Of a stretch of DNA of 64,000 bases, positions 1 through 11,610 are shown piece by piece. The stretch is from contig OY754973.1 of assembly GCA_963576475.1 (NCBI GenBank), positions 13,328,753 to 13,392,752 of the forward strand, given 5' to 3'. Both the position numbers and the translations under genes were made by a program. The notes beneath the pieces are model-generated. The model searched no databases. It saw only the letters and a program-made list of their open reading frames with translations, and was not told the origin of the DNA. Each line of letters opens with the position of its first letter. Within the stretch, counting starts at the first letter, position 1. This DNA comes from Molanna angustata. Its lineage: Eukaryota > Arthropoda > Insecta > Trichoptera > Molannidae.

Positions 1-581
1 GTATTTTGTGTATAAGTAAAGTTATTTGTGTATAAGAAAAGTTATATAGCACCTAAATTTTGATTTATATCCCTTGTATTTCGAATACTATATGCTTACA
101 TATGCATATTACATAGGTACATGGCGTCATTTCACGGTTCTGCTATAAAATTTAGAAATTCAAAAAATATCATCTCCTATATTTAATAGTGAAGAGATAT
201 GGTTTTGCATTTTTTTGCGAATTTTCGTACATTGCTTTCACAATGGACCTTGATAGTTTGGTTGGTAAAGCGTATATGTATCATAAAAAAATGTTTCTAC
301 AGTCAAAACTGAATGTTTGACAAGTGAAGTGGATAAAGTGAGACCCTATTCATAGAGATTTTCAAACGACTTGGACAGGACAGAATTAATATATTGTTCA
401 GATTTGCAATAATTACACCTGGACAATTAGTATGATTGCAGTCAGTCGGTGAATAGAAACAGTTTGAATGTAAACTTTTATAAGTGAATTTAACGATATT
501 TTTATAGTAAATATATTTTTCACATTGTTCAATGACATAGGAGTAAAAGTAGTTTTCATAATGATGCAGGAACGGATCATT
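1..581. other. AT-rich non-coding sequence
   Basis: No ORF with a recognisable domain, no repeat shared with the rest of the window and no RNA gene were seen here. The short ORFs on both strands have low-complexity composition. Confidence 0.5.
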
Positions 582-645
582 AAATAAATAAATAAATTTG
601 GATTATTTTTATAGCGCCGTTTTTGTGATAACCTCACCTCAAGGG
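582..645 (-). mobile_element. L2/CR1-like LINE 3' end remnant
   Basis: The stretch reading TATAGCGCCGTTTTTGTGAT followed by CCTCACCTCAAGGG matches the 3' untranslated end of the better preserved L2/CR1-like fragment at 38545-38850 (same orientation, with an (AAAT)-type tail at its left end). Only the last roughly 60 bases remain, with no coding part. Confidence 0.6.
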
Positions 646-1150
646 CTGGTTTTTACTAGAAGGGTGTTCAGTCAGTACTGTCAGCAAGAATCTTTACTTT
701 TGTTTACGAAGTTTATAATTTATGTGGTTAATGCTAATAATCTTATTTGAAAATATACACGTTATATTCAATTCAGTTATGTTCGCTTCAAAGAAAGAAA
801 GTTACGAAAAGTCAACCCAAAAATATCAACATGATATATATGGTTTTATTAATAAAATTGAGTGTTGCTACTAGCGAGCTGACAGCTGTCAAATATCTGA
901 AAAATAAAATGCATATATGAAATGTCGATATTTTTACTAGTACTGCTTGGTTGAAAAGTATTTTGATATCTAGTTGGTACTCATAAATAGAGAACGAAAT
1001 TGAAATGTTAAGAGAATGTGTCATGTGAAATATAATAAACGTAAAATTCTAATTTAAGATGTGTGAAAATTGCATTTTTTTCTTTTTTTTAAGTGTCGTA
1101 TTCGTTATATAATATTGGATTTTATGTTAGCGATTGTATACTTGTATTTG
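646..1150. other. Non-coding sequence, nothing recognised
   Basis: AT-rich; the short minus-strand ORF at 812-1024 has no recognisable motif and no gene context. Confidence 0.4.
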
Positions 1151-1156
1151 TGGCGA

Positions 1157-1206
1157 CCTAGCGCCCAATAAGCGACCATCGATCTTTCGAAAATTGGGCG
1201 CTAGGG
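1157..1206. repeat. Perfect 13 bp inverted repeat in a GC-richer patch
   Basis: CCTAGCGCCCAAT and its exact reverse complement ATTGGGCGCTAGG are separated by about 23 bases. The following 60 bases (CGCGCAAGCGACGCGCACAG) are unusually GC-rich for this window. It could be the start of a degenerate LTR (a TGTGGCGACC sequence lies just upstream) or a small foldback element. No matching end was found. Confidence 0.45.
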
Positions 1207-1436
1207 GGTATTTTACTGGACGCGCAAGCGACGCGCACAGCGCACAGTGTCAATCAGTCGATCTTTATCGTTTCATTATTACGTGATTATATTTGTATCT
1301 TGGTTAATATTGAATTATTGTATCGTAAAACTCATAAGAAAAACATAGATGGTTAAAATAATATTGCAAGTATCTTTCATTTCCCTTTTTTTTTGCAAAT
1401 CGAACCGGGTACCTTAACTTTAAAACAACCTAAATA

Positions 1437-1640
1437 TCTATGTTGTCTATAATTAAAAGTAAACCACTTTTTGATTCTACATGAATTTTATTACGTGCAA
1501 TAGGCCTATTTCGCCTTGTTAGAGCATTTACTACCTTATCGCACGTAATAAAATTCATGTAGAATCAAAAAGTGGTTTAGTTTTAATTACCGACATAATT
1601 TATAATGGAATTCTACAAAATAAAAACTTCGTCGATCATA
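1437..1640. mobile_element. Foldback MITE, family A, copy 1
   Basis: Two near-perfect inverted arms, each containing CACTTTTTGATTCTACATGA and ending in ATTACGTGC, flank a short spacer with AATAGGCCTATTTCGCC. The arms continue outward with lower similarity (ATAATTAAAAGT / ACTTTTAATTAT type). A diverged second copy lies at 26455-26655 with the same loop. No transposase is encoded, so it is a non-autonomous DNA element of unassigned superfamily. Confidence 0.75.
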
Positions 1641-1798
1641 ACCATTTCCATATCATTTGAGAAATTTATTAAAAGAAATAATATATCTTTATTATCACTT
1701 AACTTGGGTGAATCGGTATAATATATAGATTCGATTTAGTTCGTACCTACATGCCGGGGAATGAAACTTGTGTAATTCACTAGAAACTAAACAATTTA

Positions 1799-3301
1799 TC
1801 CAATTGTCGATTCGTTCAAGAGAATTTAATTCTCTGAATGAATCGACAGTATTAAGCAAAGATGCGTGTATGAAGGAACATTTTGTATGGTGTAGTGGAC
1901 TTTTTGCATATACTCAGAATTTTTGAATTTTTGTTTCAGTCAGGGGTTATTAACTTTTGAATATTTATTTTATTTTTCCATATATATCAAAAACCATATA
2001 ACCGAAAACCCTGAAAATTGGTAGAAATATAGAAAAATACAAAATCGCATATTGGATTTTTCAAAAAATCCAGAGTTTCTCAAACATTTTTTATTAAGAA
2101 AACAATTTTTTTGATTAATTTATGTGTTTAACTACCTATTTATTTATTTATTTATATTTTTATTTATTTATTTAACATAATAATTTTATAATACAAATCA
2201 ATATATAAATTCACTAGTGATAACATTTTTACATATTTTTTCTTGCAGTACCTCATCAAAAAGATTACAATCTTGTGCTTGATGAGGGAATCACTTATAA
2301 AAAAATAAAAAATATCAATACAAAGCAAAGTCAACATAAAAGTAAAAGTAATTAAAATCAAATCATACACGAACAAAAAAAATCATATAAACATTAAAAA
2401 AGGTTGAAAATAAATAAAAAAGAGGAATATACAAATGAGAAAATATATCAGAATACATATTCAAACCAAAAAAAAAAAAGGAAAAACATGAAAATAATTG
2501 AAAAAATCAGTAATATAGACGATTCAAATATACCAAAACACATATTCAAAAATAAAAAAAAGAAAATACTGGAAATTGAAACAAATCAAACAACAAAATC
2601 GAAAACTACTATTTTAGAATGTTAAGTGCAATTTTAATTTTCGTTTTAATTTTTCAAATTCTTTTATCTGCTTTAATTCATTTTAATTCATCTACTTTAA
2701 TTCATTCTATATTTCCATTTTTTTTTAAATATCGAAAAAAGCCGAAACACCCCAACTAGATAATTTAATTTTCTATAAAAAAATATTAATATGGCAGTAG
2801 CATATCTCAAAAATTATTAATATATTTTATAAAAATTGAAATTAGTGACGATTCATACAATTTGTAAGGCAGCATACACTACACAATATCTCACTCAATA
2901 GTTTGATACCTACTTAATCTCCAAACATACATACATACCATCATGCAGTTTTCATATTCTGGGTAGGAAAAACAGGCTGACCTTCATACTCTCCTACCCG
3001 GACATACATACCTACAAGTTTTATATAGAAAACAAAATATCTTACAATATTTAAAAAATGTGTTTTAGGCTGGGTTATTTCAACAAAAGTAACGGTAAAA
3101 TTATAGTTCAAATTATTTGATGAAATGAAATTGTTCAAAAATCTGTTGTTTGACGGCATAAGATCTCAATGAAAAAATCAAAACTTTTGAATAATTTTAT
3201 GAAATCAAAGTATTTTAACTATACTTTAACTTAAATATTTGTTCCAGAAACACAGCCAGTGTTTATAGTTTGGTACGTATTATTCAATTACACATACTAT
3301 T
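1799..3301 (+). mobile_element. Non-autonomous Helitron, + copy, interrupted and 3'-truncated
   Basis: It begins A^TCCAATTGTCGATTCG, matching the 5' end of the intact copies elsewhere in the window. The GAGAATT..AATTCTC hairpin and the conserved blocks GTCAGGGGTTATTAACTTTTG and GCCGAAACACCCCAACTAGA follow in order. The body is interrupted at about 2138-2709 by a LINE 3' end and at about 3065-3245 by unidentified sequence. It stops at ATACATACTAT-like sequence near 3301, where the R1-like LINE begins. The final CGATAGCG..CTAG terminus of intact copies is missing. Confidence 0.75.
2138..2709 (-). mobile_element. LINE 3' UTR insertion with (TTTA)n tail
   Basis: The sequence from the (TTTA)n tract at 2138 to TTTATCTGCTTTAATTCA matches 16984-17470, which is continuous there with a reverse-transcriptase C-terminal fragment (17462-17803, minus strand). 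It is therefore the 3' untranslated part of the same CR1-like LINE family, 5'-truncated and inserted in the Helitron. A-rich, with no real ORF. Confidence 0.65.
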
Positions 3302-5293
3302 TGTGGAAATGGCGCAACAATATCCTGCATACGCGATGCAACTACTGGTGAGTTCACAACGTCTCTCGATTCAACTGCTTCCGTTTTTCTGGACGCGTTG
3401 ATTCCATCAGATGATCCGTCTACCGATAATGTTTTTCATAAATGGGTACGTGCTCTTCAACACAACATTCCTCAGACACCCGCTTCGCCAACAGTTTCTG
3501 TTGAGGAACTCGATTTAATTATTGGGAACCTTAAACTAAATAAATCCCCAGGCCTCGACCGTATCGACTCTATTTTAATACAAAGATGTTGGCGTTTGGC
3601 TCAATTTGAAATGGTTTCCCTCTTAAAAAGATGTTTAGACGAGGGCTGTTTTCTAGACTGTTGGAAAACGGGCCTCATGACTATAATTCCCAAACGATGC
3701 GATCGTCCTAGCACGGACCCAAAAGCATATAGACCTGTTACTCTCCTGCCTATTCTGGGCAAGATTCTGGAAAGACTTATATGCAGTAGAATTGAATCCC
3801 ATCTTTCTAACTCATGTCCACTTTCTTCTCGCCAATTTGGCTTCCGACCTGGAATTTCAACAGTCGATGCTATAAATTATATGTCAGAATTTGTAAGACC
3901 TTCTGACGAAAAATATGTTATTGCTATTTCCCTTGACATTAGTGGTGCATTTGACAATGCTTGGTGGCCGCTCATTTTGCATAAACTGAAGTCAAGGAAT
4001 ATACCCCGCAATATATATCTGATAGTTAAGAGTTACTTTGAAAATCGCCGCATAGTCCTGCCTGGGGGACAATTTCTACATACGCGACAGGTAAGCATTG
4101 GATGTCCTCAGGGTTCTGTTCTCGGTCCACTTCTCTGGAACATTCTTTTTGATGACTTGCTGGATCTTCCTCTCTCCAGTAATTGTACGATTCAAGCGTA
4201 TGCCGATGATGCATACATCCTCGTCCGTGGTAATTCCCGTAGATTTATTGAGAACTCAGCTACTCAAGCTCTTTCCTAAGTTTCCGACTGGGGTGTAAAA
4301 AATAAACTTTGCTTCGCTCCTAATAAGACATATGGCTTGGTTTTCAAAGGCTTACTACGTAGACAGCCGTCTATTAAGTTCTCAGGAACAAATGTGAGTT
4401 TTCGGGACCAAATCACTTGCCTAGGAGTTGTTCTGGAAAGAGGACCAAATTTTAAAAACCATGCTCGATTGTGTGTCGACAAAGCTAAGTCTGCTTTTTT
4501 AAAGATCTCACACATCGCCAAGGCACACTGGGGTTTACAGTTTCAAGTATCCTGTCTTTTCTATAAGGCAGTTTACCTCGGCATTGCTTGCTATGCAGCA
4601 GGATGTTGGTCTCACGCCTGTGAACTTCAACATATACGTAGAATTTTGCTCTCAGGCCAACGATTCGCTCTCATCGCTCTATCCAAAGCATATGGAACGA
4701 GTCCCACTGAAGCACTGCCAATTTTGACAGGCATGACTCCCCTTGATCTGGAACTTCAGCGTAGAGGGGCTGTTTTCAACCTTACGCGGGGCTGTTCTTC
4801 TATGATCGGAAATATTCCTCTCTTCCCTCCAGAGGGTCGAGTGTCACGTGGCTTTGTTGAAAGGACTGTAAATGAAAATTTGCAGAACATCTGGCAGACT
4901 CGCTTGTCGGCCTGCTCAGTGGGAAGAATTACCTACTTATTTTTTCCCGACGTGAGGTATCGTCTTAAATCTCCCTGGGTTGTTCCAGACTTTTGGACTT
5001 CCCAATTTTTCACAGGACACGGAAACTTTAAAAGTTATCTTCACCGATTTAACATTGCCTCCTCTGCCTCATGTCATTTCTGTCAATACCCGGACCAAAC
5101 TTCGGAACATATCCTTTGGGAATGTTGCCACCCAATAGTGTCCTCATATAGATCGGAGCTCCTCGTTGCTGTCCGTGGGCCTCTTCAAGGTCCCATTGGT
5201 CATGCGGATTTTGTGATCTCGAAGAAAAATTATAAAGCTTTTAAGGTTTTCTGTCATAGATATGGTGCCTTACTTTTAGAAGATTCCCGTTAA
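3302..5293 (+). pseudogene. R1-like reverse transcriptase, one nonsense codon
   Basis: This is the reverse transcriptase of an R1-type non-LTR retrotransposon, which copies the element RNA at a nicked genomic site. The reading frame is open from about 3302 through 5293 except for TAA at 4277-4279. Visible RT blocks in order are AYRPVTLLPILGKILERL, RQFGFRPGISTVDAI, AISLDISGAFDNAWW, GCPQGSVLGPLLWN and the catalytic AYADDA. After the stop the same frame resumes with the RT thumb region (VSDWGVKNKLCFAPNKT). The end carries a CHFC..H..C knuckle (C-x2-C-x8-H-x4-C) near 5070-5130. The N-terminal ORF1 and APE endonuclease are missing, so it cannot move on its own. R1 clade is assigned by motif style and the C-terminal knuckle. 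A related clade with the same layout is the alternative. Confidence 0.85.
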
Positions 5294-5590
5294 ATTAATT
5301 ATTTCCAGAGATCTTGGTCATTTCTCTGATGGTCTGCATGTAGGGGGATCTGAGGTCATAGACAGTCCACGGGTGTGAATTTTCTGTTCGCACTCGTTGA
5401 TTGTTTCTTTTTGCACTATGGTGCCGAGATTGCTAATCTAGAGGGCTCCATGAGCTACTTTTCGTGCTATGCATTTTTTTTTTGTCGTTCACTTAGCGTT
5501 CTGTGAAGGGGCCGATTACAGTCCCCATAGGCAGAGCGGGTGGTGGTGGCAGTAGCGAAAAAAGACTTGGTTGTGGCAAATGAATTTACA
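3302..5590 (+). mobile_element. 5'-truncated R1-clade LINE
   Basis: Coding sequence starts in frame at the left boundary, with no endonuclease domain left, and runs through reverse transcriptase to a C-terminal zinc knuckle. About 300 bases of 3' UTR follow, ending near GGTGGTGGCAGTAGCG. The left edge sits exactly where the host Helitron breaks off. Sequence after about 5590 does not resume the Helitron, so the insertion came with, or was followed by, a deletion. No target-site duplication was found. Confidence 0.8.
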
Positions 5591-5657
5591 ATAGCTCCTA
5601 CAAATTATTGGTTCAAATTTATTCGGACACGTAATGTACCTAAATATTATAAATAAT
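5591..5657. other. Short unassigned spacer
   Basis: AT-rich linker between the R1-like 3' UTR and the SINE. Nothing recognised. Confidence 0.3.
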
Positions 5658-6093
5658 AAACACTCTCTTGCACCCTACGCAAGTGACGAGTTTATTGCCA
5701 TAAGTCAATAACTTGCAACTAGTCTAGCCTAGTGTATCCAGCCCAGAGAAGCAATATTTGCGTGAGAAATTAATTTGAAAAAATTTCCTCTCTATTTTTT
5801 ACCAGATTTTTAATTATCTCAATAGAGACGAAGTTGGAATATTTACTGTAGGAGAACCGGGAAATCCTTGCTTTCCTTGATTTACCGTTTCTCCTATAGT
5901 AAATATTCCAACTTCGTCTCTATTTAGATAATTAAAATCTGTTAAAAAATATCTTTGACTCCCGACAGGGAAAAAAATCCAATGTTTGCGCATATGCAAT
6001 AATAAAAATATTCAATTTCCTCTCTGCTGGAGATCGCACCGAGGACGTCCGTACAGAAGCCAGACGGATTATCAACTATGCAAGGGCGGTCTT
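5658..6093 (-). mobile_element. SINE family 2, copy 1, split by a foldback element
   Basis: The left part (CACTCTCTTGCACCCTACGC onward) and the right part (GGAGATCGCACCGAGGACGTC to about GGGCGGTC) align with the unbroken copy at 48696-48884. That copy ends in a tRNA-like head with a B-box-type GATCGAACC on the minus strand. The two parts here are separated by 5794-6013, flanked by the 12 bp direct repeat AATTTCCTCTCT. Confidence 0.7.
5794..6013. mobile_element. Foldback element, family B, copy 1
   Basis: Inverted arms of about 65 bases contain ATCTCAATAGAGACGAAGTT and TTCCAACTTCGTCTCTATTT, with a module reading CCAATGTTTGCGCATATGCA after the right arm. It is flanked by AATTTCCTCTCT at 5782-5793 and 6014-6025. 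The same family occurs at 46775-47232 and 18098-18830. It encodes nothing. Confidence 0.8.
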
Positions 6094-7220
6094 CATATTG
6101 GTTATGTCGATCAAATACGTATAATGATCATCATAAAAACAATAGATATCAGATTTTTTTAAATAGATATGTTTTCCAGATAAAATAATAAATAAGATAG
6201 ACAAAAGAATCCCAATGCTATTTATTTAGACAAAATAAAATATCTTAGGATTTTATATTGAAGAATAAATACCATTTTATTGACAAGTAAATTGTTTCAT
6301 CGTAAAATATATACAGTGTAATAAATTTTATGCTTGAACTTTTCGATATGTACCTGGTGTATATATTGTATGAGCAGGCAATCTTGTACCTTCATAAAAT
6401 TGACCCTACATAAGCTAATGTAAGCCAAATGTTAAATATTGGGTCCACACGGTATTAAATTGGATTCCATTTAGGTTGGTTCATTGAGCTGTCTCAGCAG
6501 ATTTAAGTATGATCATGGCCCATGTTAAACCAAAAAACTAGACACTATGTTTTGTTTTTACTTACAAAAAGGGTTTTGATAATCACCTTACTTTAGATTA
6601 TCTGAAAAAAAAAGGTTCGTGTCTCGGGAGGATGTTGATTTGAAATGGTGGCTTCCTTATAAAATATTCAAAAAAGTATTTGGAGAATATCGAAAATACT
6701 TTTTTTTTGATAATCGGTTTTTCATCAATGAATGATGAAGACAGAAAAAAATAACGCTTACCTGCCTTGTTTATTTTACTATATTTTTTTAAATATAGTT
6801 ATATTTAATATATTAATCAGTTTTCATTTATAATATGGTTTCTTAAATAAATATAAAGTTTAATGCAATAAATAAATCTACGTAAAAGTACCTATATTAA
6901 TATTTTTGTAGACAGTGTGTATATTGTACCTCTAAGAAGACTAGATGCACTATTCACATATCCCAATAGCTGAGATTAGGAAAATTGCTTTGGTTTTTAA
7001 ATTACTCATTGTCAATTGAAACTGTATGTTTTATTTTTTAATTTTAATTCTTTATTAATTTATAGATAGGAACATAAAATTATGTTGACATTATTTTCCT
7101 GTTAGGGGACTAATAACATGATTATTACTCGAAGATAAGTAATTGTAGGTACATGTAATACAGTGGTTTGACAAATAAGTACCGTACTTCTAAGTAGATA
7201 CTTACTTTTGATTCGAGTTT
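6094..7220. other. AT-rich non-coding sequence
   Basis: About 1.1 kb without a recognised gene or repeat. Poly-A/T runs and short ORFs only. Confidence 0.45.
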
Positions 7221-7429
7221 TCCAACTGTCGATTCGTTCATGAGAATTCAATTCTCTTAATGAATCGACATTATTAAGCCAAGATGCGTGTACGAAGGAA
7301 AATTTTGTATGGTGTAGTGGACTTTTTGCATGCTAATAACACCAACTAGAGGCCTCGCAGCAAATATGTTCCCATACATGGATTTACTCAGAATTCGGAG
7401 TAGAACATTTTATGTGAGTTTTGTGTGTC

Positions 7430-7514
<85 letters not shown>

Positions 7515-8294
7515 TGTGTGTGTCCCCTTATAACTTTTGATTCGCTCAATTTATAGAGCCCAAAATTTCAGAATATATATACAGTTATAGGCTTACAAAA
7601 CTTTTATACTCAGAATTGTGAATTTTTGTTTAAGTCAGGGGTTATCAACTTTTGAAATTTTGATTAATTTTTCCATATATCTCAGAAACCATAAAAGCTA
7701 GAACGCTGAAAATTGGTATCAACATTGAAAAATACAAAATCTCAAATTAGTTTTTTCAAAAAATTTCCAGGATCTCTCAAACATTTTTTATTAAGAAAAA
7801 TATTTTTTTTGTGATAAATTTATGAGTTTAACTGCCTATATTTCCAAATATTTTAAAAATATCAAAAAAAGCCGAAACACCCCAACTAGACAATTTAATT
7901 TTATATAAAAAATATTACCATTATATTAGCATATTTCAATTTTTTTTTAATAATTTTTATAAAAATTGAATTTAGTGACGACATTGCTTCATACAATTTG
8001 TATGGCAATCGCCTACACACAATATCTAAGAAGACTTAATTGTTTGATACTAATCTCCAAACATACATACATACCATCATTCTGTTTTCATATTCTGGGT
8101 AGGATCAAAGGACTGACCTCCATACTATCCTATCTTGACATACATACATATGTAGGTACATGTGTTGTATAGAAAATCAAATATCTTAAAATATTAAATA
8201 ATTTGTATTTATGGGATTATAGTTTGGTACTTATTCTTCAACTATACATACTATCGCTATCGACAGTTGGATCTCATGTGTCACATGCAACTAG
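7221..8294 (+). mobile_element. Non-autonomous Helitron, complete + copy
   Basis: It starts TCCAACTGTCGATTCG and ends CATGCAACTAG followed by T, as expected for Helitrons (5'-TC...CTRR-3', inserted at A^T). The base before the start here is T instead of A. Near the 3' end lie ATCGACAGTTGGAT, the inverted copy of the 5' terminus, and a weak CATGTGT..CACATG hairpin. A long (GT)n tract is internal. It is the reverse orientation of the 27.7-46 kb copies and clearly more diverged. It has no Rep/helicase, so it is non-autonomous. Confidence 0.85.
7433..7525. repeat. (GT)n microsatellite
   Basis: An almost pure GT dinucleotide run of about 90 bases, broken once by GGTGTG, lies inside the Helitron. 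The other Helitron copies carry a related (AC)n/(AGAC)n tract at the matching place. The ORF across it is an artefact of the repeat. Confidence 0.95.
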
Positions 8295-8900
8295 TATTAT
8301 TAAAGTTGAAGTGAATTATACATTTACTTATAATTTTTCATGTATCTGCATCAAAACTTCTTCAACCTATTCATGGCGTGTACAAATAAAGTTAGTTTAA
8401 TGTTATAATAGGTATTTCTATATTATTCAATTAAAGGTAAAATTTAATTGCCTACATAGCAGTAATTTATGTTTTTAATAATTGGATTAGAATATTACAC
8501 AATTATCGATAAAATTTCATGTTAATTTTCAAATATTAGTTGAAAATATTCCATTATATTTTACGGCAGCGTACATCATCAGGGTAGTAAAATTTCGAGT
8601 TAGGTACCAGTAAACTTTATGTAAGTATTTTATATCAAGAATTATATTCAACAAACTTTAATGTCATAAGTTAAATTTAAAGAAAACAAGGTAAGATAGT
8701 AAATTTTAATGTGTAATAAATATCAGGAATTTAAATTGGTATGTACTTAACCGTCTTGACACTCCATTATAATTTACAAAGTGTTTTCTTAAAATAGGCT
8801 TTAAAATTATTGATCTACTTAACGTAATAAATAGAAAAAAAATCATCTATATAAAAGGAAAAACAGGAAAATTACAATGATGGATAAAATTAATCATGAA
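8295..8900. other. AT-rich non-coding sequence
   Basis: No gene or family repeat recognised between the Helitron and the MITE. Confidence 0.4.
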
Positions 8901-9440
8901 TAATGGTGGCTTTCGGATATAGCAGCCTTCAAAGTGTTGAAAATTGCTTTTTTAAAACGTCAATTTATGAAGCTCTATAGTATAATATATGTTTTTTTTA
9001 TATTTATTACGGAAAACTATTAGAAATCATGCTCTTCTTTGACAGACACTTAGGTATGGGAAACCTTCCGACAGACACCTAGTGTAAAGAAATAAATTGT
9101 TGTGTCTCTTTAAAGGTGTCTGCCGGGGGATTTTTACCAACGAAAGTGTATGTCAATAGAAGGAGTCATTTGTAAGGAGTCATTGTAGTCTTCCATAGTA
9201 AACGTGAAAAAAATATTTATTTATTTATTTAATTAATTTAAGGGGAAACATACAGCAATTTATAATCCATAAATAAAAACAATAACAAATATCAGTAATT
9301 TGCCAAAATAGTTCCCACAACATGCGTAATATAAAAAAAAAATGACAAGTTAGCTTAAAACGCATTTATAATAACTGACGTGTTAAAATAGCAATTTTTA
9401 ACAATTTAAAGGCTGTTATCTCTGAAAGCCACCACTACTC
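8901..9440. mobile_element. MITE family C, copy 1, with a later A/T-rich insertion
   Basis: The left end GGTGGCTTTCGGATATAGCA and the right end, whose reverse complement starts GGTGGCTTTCAGAGATAACA, are inverted repeats. Both continue with CAGCCTTTAAA / CAGCCTTCAAAG-like sequence next to TTGAAAATTGC. A (TTTA)-led A-rich block at about 9215-9350 looks like a LINE 3' tail inserted in it. A shorter copy lies at 24392-24650. Confidence 0.7.
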
Positions 9441-9518
9441 AGGGATCATTATCCAATAGTTGTCACTTAATTTATTTTAGAAAATTTCCTTTGTTCCGTA
9501 GTGCAATAATGTAGATAC

Positions 9519-9825
9519 ATACCATCACGCCATGTCCCTTTCGGGGTAGGCAGAGAGAACCAAACGCCACTTATTTCTATCGTGACACACATTCATCGCC
9601 TCGTCGACATTCATACATCGTCTTATACACGTTCGTCTGTTGTTCACGCTTCAAAAATTCCCGTCTTTCAAAATACCGATCACATGGACGTGCTATCCCT
9701 TCCTTGGGTGGTCCCGACCTTTCATTCCATTCCAGTCTGCAATGTATTTTTCTTCGTCAGGCGTTCTTGATTCATTCTCCCCATGTGGCCGAACCATCAC
9801 AATGTGTTCAATTTCATTCTTTTAA
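9519..9825 (-). mobile_element. RTE LINE 3' fragment
   Basis: Read on the minus strand this is the last roughly 300 bases of the RTE element at 54600-58582. It keeps the WFGH / RRMNEERLTKK region, GTGAACAACAGACGAACGTG, CTCTCTGCCTACCCCG and the terminal GGCGTGATGGTATGTAT. Frameshifts and substitutions make it non-coding. It was 5'-truncated on insertion. Confidence 0.9.
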
Positions 9826-9944
9826 TGACAATAATATTATTTTTTAATTAGGTATATTTTAATTTATAAAAAAAACTCCTTTTTCTATTGATATAGAGTT
9901 TATTTATATTTTTTTATATTTATTTGCTTATTTAAACAAATATA

Positions 9945-10260
9945 ATGTACACTGGCGGGCTTATTGCTATTATGCAAATTCTTCTATCCAACCAGATTAC
10001 AGAGTGACAGAATTATATATGTACATCAACAAAAAATGAAAGCTAAAACATACAAAGAAAATAAACAGAACACCAAGATAGTAAAAACAAAAAAAAAACT
10101 TAGCAAAAACAAGGATTGGGAAAGAACAAGAAGAGGAAATCGAGATCAGGTATTTAGGGATAAACATTCCTTCTTTAGTAAATATTACGTAACATAGGGA
10201 AGGAAGGAAAAGGAGAGGGATCAGGTATTTATAGATATTTAGCATTTCATCTTGATTTTT
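9945..10260 (-). mobile_element. CR1-like LINE 3' UTR fragment
   Basis: It begins at the left with GTACACTGGCGGGCTTATTG and resembles 10560-10760, 19548-19612 and 23940-24010, which share this terminal sequence in the same orientation. At 10560 it is continuous with CR1-like RT coding sequence, so these are 3' ends of one LINE family. It lies just downstream of the odorant receptor stop codon. Confidence 0.6.
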
Positions 10261-10368
10261 CAATTAGTTATGTATTATTCAAAAATGTTTAGACTAATAT
10301 TTTTTCGTACAATAAAATGAATGGATAAATTTAGAGTAAGTTTAAATAGGTACAATTAATCTCTCTTA

Positions 10369-10437
10369 TTACACGTTTTGAGTTGCTTCATTCAATTGTC
10401 TAAGCATTGTAAAATATGATCCTGCCCCACGGATAAC
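10369..10437 (-). CDS. Odorant receptor exon 7 and stop codon
   Basis: 22 codons plus TAA after acceptor TATTTTTCAG: VIRGAGSYFTMLRQLNEATQ then NV. The SYFTxLR motif is the family's C-terminal signature. It is separated from exon 6 by a 2.9 kb intron full of repeats. The motif and the phase 0 join make the assignment firm despite the short length. Confidence 0.88.
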   Translation of the reverse strand, partial: VIRGAGSYFTMLRQLNEATQNV

Positions 10438-10546
10438 CTGAAAAATATAGAGAATGTATATATTTAAGGTATTGAATGTTATTTCCATATAAAGTAAAGC
10501 ATTCAATCAAATGAATAAGCGGTAAGTTAATTTATTTGTATCATCT

Positions 10547-11610
10547 TGTACCTACATATAATTTGTACACTGGTGGGTTTATTGTTAAACGGAAATTTCT
10601 TCTAACCAAACAGAGTCGATGTTGATATACAATACAATGTGTAGGTACTGTGACAATATGGTTATGACATGACAAAAAAAAACAGATAAATAAAAAAAAG
10701 TTTGAATACAATAAAAGTTTAAAGTAATCATAAGAAAACAATAGGATAAGGAGAGGAAGAAAAAATCAGATATTATCAGATAGATATTTTTGCTCTAGTC
10801 TTTTTTGAATATGTTTTATGAGACTTATACTATTCCTTACCCTTACTGATTTTACTTCAAATGAAGAACTAAAAAATTCAGTACTATGAATCAGAAAAGA
10901 TAGTAAAGTGCGTTCGGCAGATCTGAGTGGACGTCCGTGGGTTGAAATATAAATGAATTAATCTTTGAGATACTGATGTAAGTTTGGATTAGAAAGAACA
11001 TTGTATAACAATGACAGAAAATGTATATTACGTCTTGAGAAATGTAACCTTTTTTTACTTCAAGGATAAAACGGATGCAAACATGTTGAAGGCTTTCAAA
11101 TTTGTTGAGATGTTTCTCGTTTGCATCCAAATAGCAAACATCAGCATAGTCAAGAAACGGTAGGAGAAGTGATTGTACTAGGGTTATTTTATAATGAAAT
11201 GGAAGGAAGTTCATTAACAACAAAGTATATTTAGAGAGAGTATGGCAAAGAAAGTGGATTTGCTGACATGTGATATTTGATCATGCCAAGAAAGGTTATC
11301 GCCAAAGTCGACCCCAAGGTCTTTCACGACCCTGGCATAAGGAATACATTGACTATGGGAGTAGCATTTTTTAAGGCAGGACAACAGTTAATGATTGTTG
11401 AATAGTGAAAGCACCACGTTGAACTCATGATCGATAATAGAATATTGTCAAAGTTGTTATAAATAGACAGAAATACCCAACAACAGAAGACAAAGAGATG
11501 GAAGGACAATTGGGCCTCATCCTCTCAGGTTAGTCCTCCCTCACCAACAGGTCAAATGACATAATTCACAATGAAAAAGAAGATATAATACTTCGGATGG
11601 ACTCGTTTCG
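10547..11610 (-). mobile_element. CR1-like LINE, 5'-truncated (in odorant receptor intron 6)
   Basis: Minus-strand coding remnants show an RT thumb region: VVKDLGVDFGDNLSWHDQIS near 11270-11340 and LVQSLLLPFLDYADVCYLDA at about 11070-11190, then SLQHVCIRFIL. Several stops and frameshifts are present. The 3' UTR runs to about 10547 and ends with the GTACACTGGTGGGTTTATTG terminus shared with other copies in the window. Confidence 0.75.

Noticed and set aside
7330..7533. ORF with Cys-Val repeats
   Set aside because: Product of the (GT)n tract inside a Helitron.
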